Shown here: positions 13,176 through 14,713 of the stretch, in pieces
Numbering within the stretch: position 1 is the first letter of the stretch
Layout: every line of letters begins with the position of its first letter
DNA from: Actinomycetes bacterium
GTDB taxonomy: Bacteria > Actinomycetota > Actinomycetes > Streptosporangiales > Streptosporangiaceae
Assembly (NCBI GenBank): GCA_025964635.1
Contig: JAOPYP010000300.1
Coordinates: forward strand, 1 to 14,713
Length of the DNA stretch: 14,713 nucleotides
Direction: 5' to 3'
Notes under the pieces: model-generated
Database searches by the model: none
Told to the model about the DNA's origin: nothing
What the model saw: the letters and a program-made list of their open reading frames with translations, nothing else
Program-made: the position numbers and the translations under genes

Positions 13176-13999
13176 AGTTTCCCCCCGCGCATCGCGCGCC
13201 GGGCCGGCACCAACAGGGTGGACAGATACGGCGCGGGGCCGGTCATCGCCGCCGCCGGCCGGATGTCCTCGCCGGGCAGCCCGAGGCTGGCGCCGTGCAC
13301 CGCGTCGTCGAGACGCCCCGCCTCCCTGACCGCGGCCAGGACCTCGGGCAGGTGCCGCCCGCTCTTGTAGCCGACCACGGTGTCGAAGCGGGCCAGCGCG
13401 GCCCGGAACGCCGGGACCCCCGCGGTCAGCGGGAGCAGGGCCAGGCTCTCCCGGCCCTCGCACAGCACGGTCCCGCTCCGCGCGGCCAGGTCCTGCATGG
13501 CCGTGATGCCCGGCACGGTCGCCGTGGTCAGCCCGGCCACCCGTTCGCGGACGCCGCTGGCCAGGTAGGTGAAGGTGGAGTAGACGTTGGGATCGCCGAT
13601 GGTGGCGAAGGCGATCAGCGCCGCGCCCGCCCGGAACGCGGCGGCCGCCGCGTCCGCAGCCGCGTCCCAGGCCGCGACGCGGCGGCCCTGGTCTTCCCGC
13701 TCGTTGAGGGCGAACGCGACGCGCTGGATCCGGTCGTGCCGCAGGTGCGCCCGCACCGTGGCCTCCGCCCGGCCGGGGCCGCCGCTGTCGGTCCCGGGGG
13801 AGCCGCCCGTTAGCGCGCCGCCCGTTAGCGCGCCGTCCGCTAGCGGGCCGTCCGCCAGCGGGCCCTCCGCCAGCACGGGCACCAGCACCAGGTCGGCTTC
13901 GTTGAGCACGCGGACCGCCTTGACCGTGACCAGGTCCGGGTCCCCGGGACCAACACCTACGCCAACCAGCCGCGGCCCGGGGCCCGCCGGGCCGCTCAT
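13172..13999 (-). CDS. cobI: Precorrin-2 / cobalt-precorrin-2 C20-methyltransferase
   Basis: This enzyme is the first committed methyltransferase after cobalt insertion and adds the C20 methyl. The 275-residue protein starts at ATG 13999, overlapping the cobB/cbiA stop (ATGA). Motifs are LVGVGVGPGDPDLVTVKAVR at the N-terminus, RVAFALNERED, AFATIGDPNVYSTFTYLA, VPGITAMQDLAAR, LPLTAGV and VVGYKSGRHLPEV, all of the CobI/CbiL type. A tract of five 15-bp repeats (residues about 42-66, LADGP and LTGGA units) is inserted after LVLVPVLAEG, where this family normally continues directly. The frame is kept and every core motif is present, so it should be active. Its stop overlaps the GTG of cobM. Confidence 0.94.
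   Translation of the reverse strand: MSGPAGPGPRLVGVGVGPGDPDLVTVKAVRVLNEADLVLVPVLAEGPLADGPLADGALTGGALTGGSPGTDSGGPGRAEATVRAHLRHDRIQRVAFALNEREDQGRRVAAWDAAADAAAAAFRAGAALIAFATIGDPNVYSTFTYLASGVRERVAGLTTATVPGITAMQDLAARSGTVLCEGRESLALLPLTAGVPAFRAALARFDTVVGYKSGRHLPEVLAAVREAGRLDDAVHGASLGLPGEDIRPAAAMTGPAPYLSTLLVPARRAMRGGKL
13802..13876 (-). repeat. Five 15-bp tandem repeats in cobI
   Basis: The units are 13802-13816, 13817-13831 (both GCCGCCCGTTAGCGC), 13832-13846, 13847-13861 and 13862-13876 (GCCNTCCGCNAGCNN variants). They encode the pentapeptides LADGP, LADGA and LTGGA in an extra loop after the first strand-helix unit of CobI. The two leftmost copies are identical; copies diverge gradually toward the right. 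Confidence 0.88.
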
Positions 14000-14713
14000 G
14001 CGGCGGCCGCCGCGACCACCCGCCGCGCCAGGTCCGGGTATCCGGCCCAGTGGAGGTGCAGGTAGGAGGCGTGCACGGCCTGCCGGACGAAGCCCTCGGG
14101 CCGGCCGCCGAACGTCCAGGCCGGAGCGGGAGAGTGCGGCGGGTCCACGGTGGTGCGGTGGAACTCGTGACCGCGCACGGCGACCCCGGCCGGGGCCACC
14201 ACTGAGTCGGCGGCGGCCGTCGCGTCGCGGTAGCCCAGGGTGAGCCGGCCGGTCATCCCGGCCGTCGCGTCCAGCACCCCGCACATGGGCTGGCCGTCCA
14301 GTTCGCGGGCCAGGTACAGCAGCCCGGCGCACTCCGCGATCACCGGTCTCCCGGCCCGGGCCAGCCGGGCCACGTCCGCGCGGAGCGGCTCGTTGGCGGC
14401 CAGGTCGGCCACGTGCACCTCCGGGAACCCGCCGCCGAGCACCAGCGCCGCGGTGCCGGGCGGCAGGGACTCGTCGCGCAGTGGGTCCACACGGGCCACC
14501 TCGGCCCCGGCCGCGGCCAGCAGTTCTGCCGTTTCCGGGTAGCTGAAGCTGAACGCGGCCCCGCCGGCCACGGCGACGACCGGCGCGCGGCCCGTGGTAC
14601 GCCTGACCGGGTCTGCCGGGCCGCAGGCGGCCCGCGTGCTGGCGGGGCCCGTGGGGCTCATGGGGCTCATGGGGCCCGTGGGGCCAGAGAGTGTGGGCGG
14701 CTGGGCCGGGGAC
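13996..14713 (-). CDS. cobB: Cobyrinate a,c-diamide synthase, glutamine amidotransferase part (5' end outside window)
   Basis: The frame stays open to the right edge, so this is the C-terminal portion (about 239 codons) of CobB/CbiA, which amidates the a and c carboxylates of the corrin ring using glutamine and ATP. Visible motifs are VVAVAGGAAFSFSYPETAELL, the opening of the class I GATase domain, then LVLGGGFPEVH, the nucleophile-elbow cysteine in AECAGLLYLA (codon at 14329-14331), LTLGYRDA, GHEFHRTT and SYLHLHWAG with the histidine of the triad. The P-loop dethiobiotin-synthase-like N-terminal domain is outside the window. The part upstream of VVAVAGG is a low-complexity Pro/Gly/Ser/Thr linker with a 9-bp repeat. 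The ATG at 14670 is internal to that linker and is not taken as the start. The stop overlaps cobI. Confidence 0.92.
   Translation of the reverse strand, partial: SPAQPPTLSGPTGPMSPMSPTGPASTRAACGPADPVRRTTGRAPVVAVAGGAAFSFSYPETAELLAAAGAEVARVDPLRDESLPPGTAALVLGGGFPEVHVADLAANEPLRADVARLARAGRPVIAECAGLLYLARELDGQPMCGVLDATAGMTGRLTLGYRDATAAADSVVAPAGVAVRGHEFHRTTVDPPHSPAPAWTFGGRPEGFVRQAVHASYLHLHWAGYPDLARRVVAAAAA
14644..14683 (-). repeat. 9-bp tandem repeats in the cobB/cbiA interdomain linker
   Basis: Four 9-bp units (GGGGCCCGT, GGGGCTCAT, GGGGCTCAT, GGGGCCCGT; 14644-14679), followed by another GGGG, encode alternating TGP and MSP tripeptides. They lie in the linker ahead of the amidotransferase domain. 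Confidence 0.8.

Noticed and set aside
13996..14670. ATG 14670 as true start of the cobB/cbiA gene
   Set aside because: The frame is open up to the edge, the ATG is inside a 9-bp repeat, and a protein starting there would lack the ATP-binding half needed by this enzyme.

Overview
This window comes from a very high-GC actinobacterium. The signs are strong G/C bias at third codon positions, frequent GTG and one TTG start, ATGA/GTGA stop-start overlaps, long antisense shadow ORFs, and actinobacterial gene arrangements (SpoIIE-type phosphatase, CbiG-CobJ fusion, fused CobL). The genus cannot be fixed from the sequence alone.

Left part (1-2814): the end of one multi-pass membrane protein is followed, with a 4-bp overlap, by a complete tandem paralogue (422-1627). 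Both look like the sensor half of an actinobacterial histidine kinase, with no kinase domain. Convergent to them is a membrane-anchored PP2C/SpoIIE-type phosphatase (1666-2814, minus strand), started from a TTG with a clear ribosome binding site.

Middle part (2815-5862): a 560-bp divergent intergenic region carries a perfect 11-bp hairpin, GC-rich repeats, and a candidate promoter and operator. It precedes a secreted GH59 (galactocerebrosidase family) glycoside hydrolase with a C-terminal ricin-type (CBM13) lectin domain. A 14-bp perfect stem-loop terminator closes the gene and abuts the stop codon of the next, convergent operon.

Right part (5863-14713, all minus strand): a tightly packed corrin-ring (vitamin B12) operon. 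In transcription order it is cobB/cbiA (3' part only), cobI, cobM, cbiD, cobL (CbiE-CbiT), cbiG-cobJ fusion, a 2[4Fe-4S] ferredoxin, cobH and cbiX. Seven of the eight junctions overlap, so translation is probably coupled. CbiX, CbiG and CbiD together point to the early-cobalt-insertion (anaerobic-type) route. The genes cover the steps from sirohydrochlorin to cobyrinate a,c-diamide except the precorrin-6A reductase (CobK/CbiJ), which is not in the window.

The most unusual signal is that at least five of these B12 genes carry in-frame tandem DNA repeats (periods 9, 15, 21 and 33 bp) in linkers, surface loops or the N-terminus. The CobL linker also holds an 18-bp inverted repeat with one mismatch. 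In cbiD the repeat unit starts with the start codon itself, giving three equivalent in-frame starts. No CRISPR, tRNA, rRNA, transposase or cobalamin riboswitch was seen.
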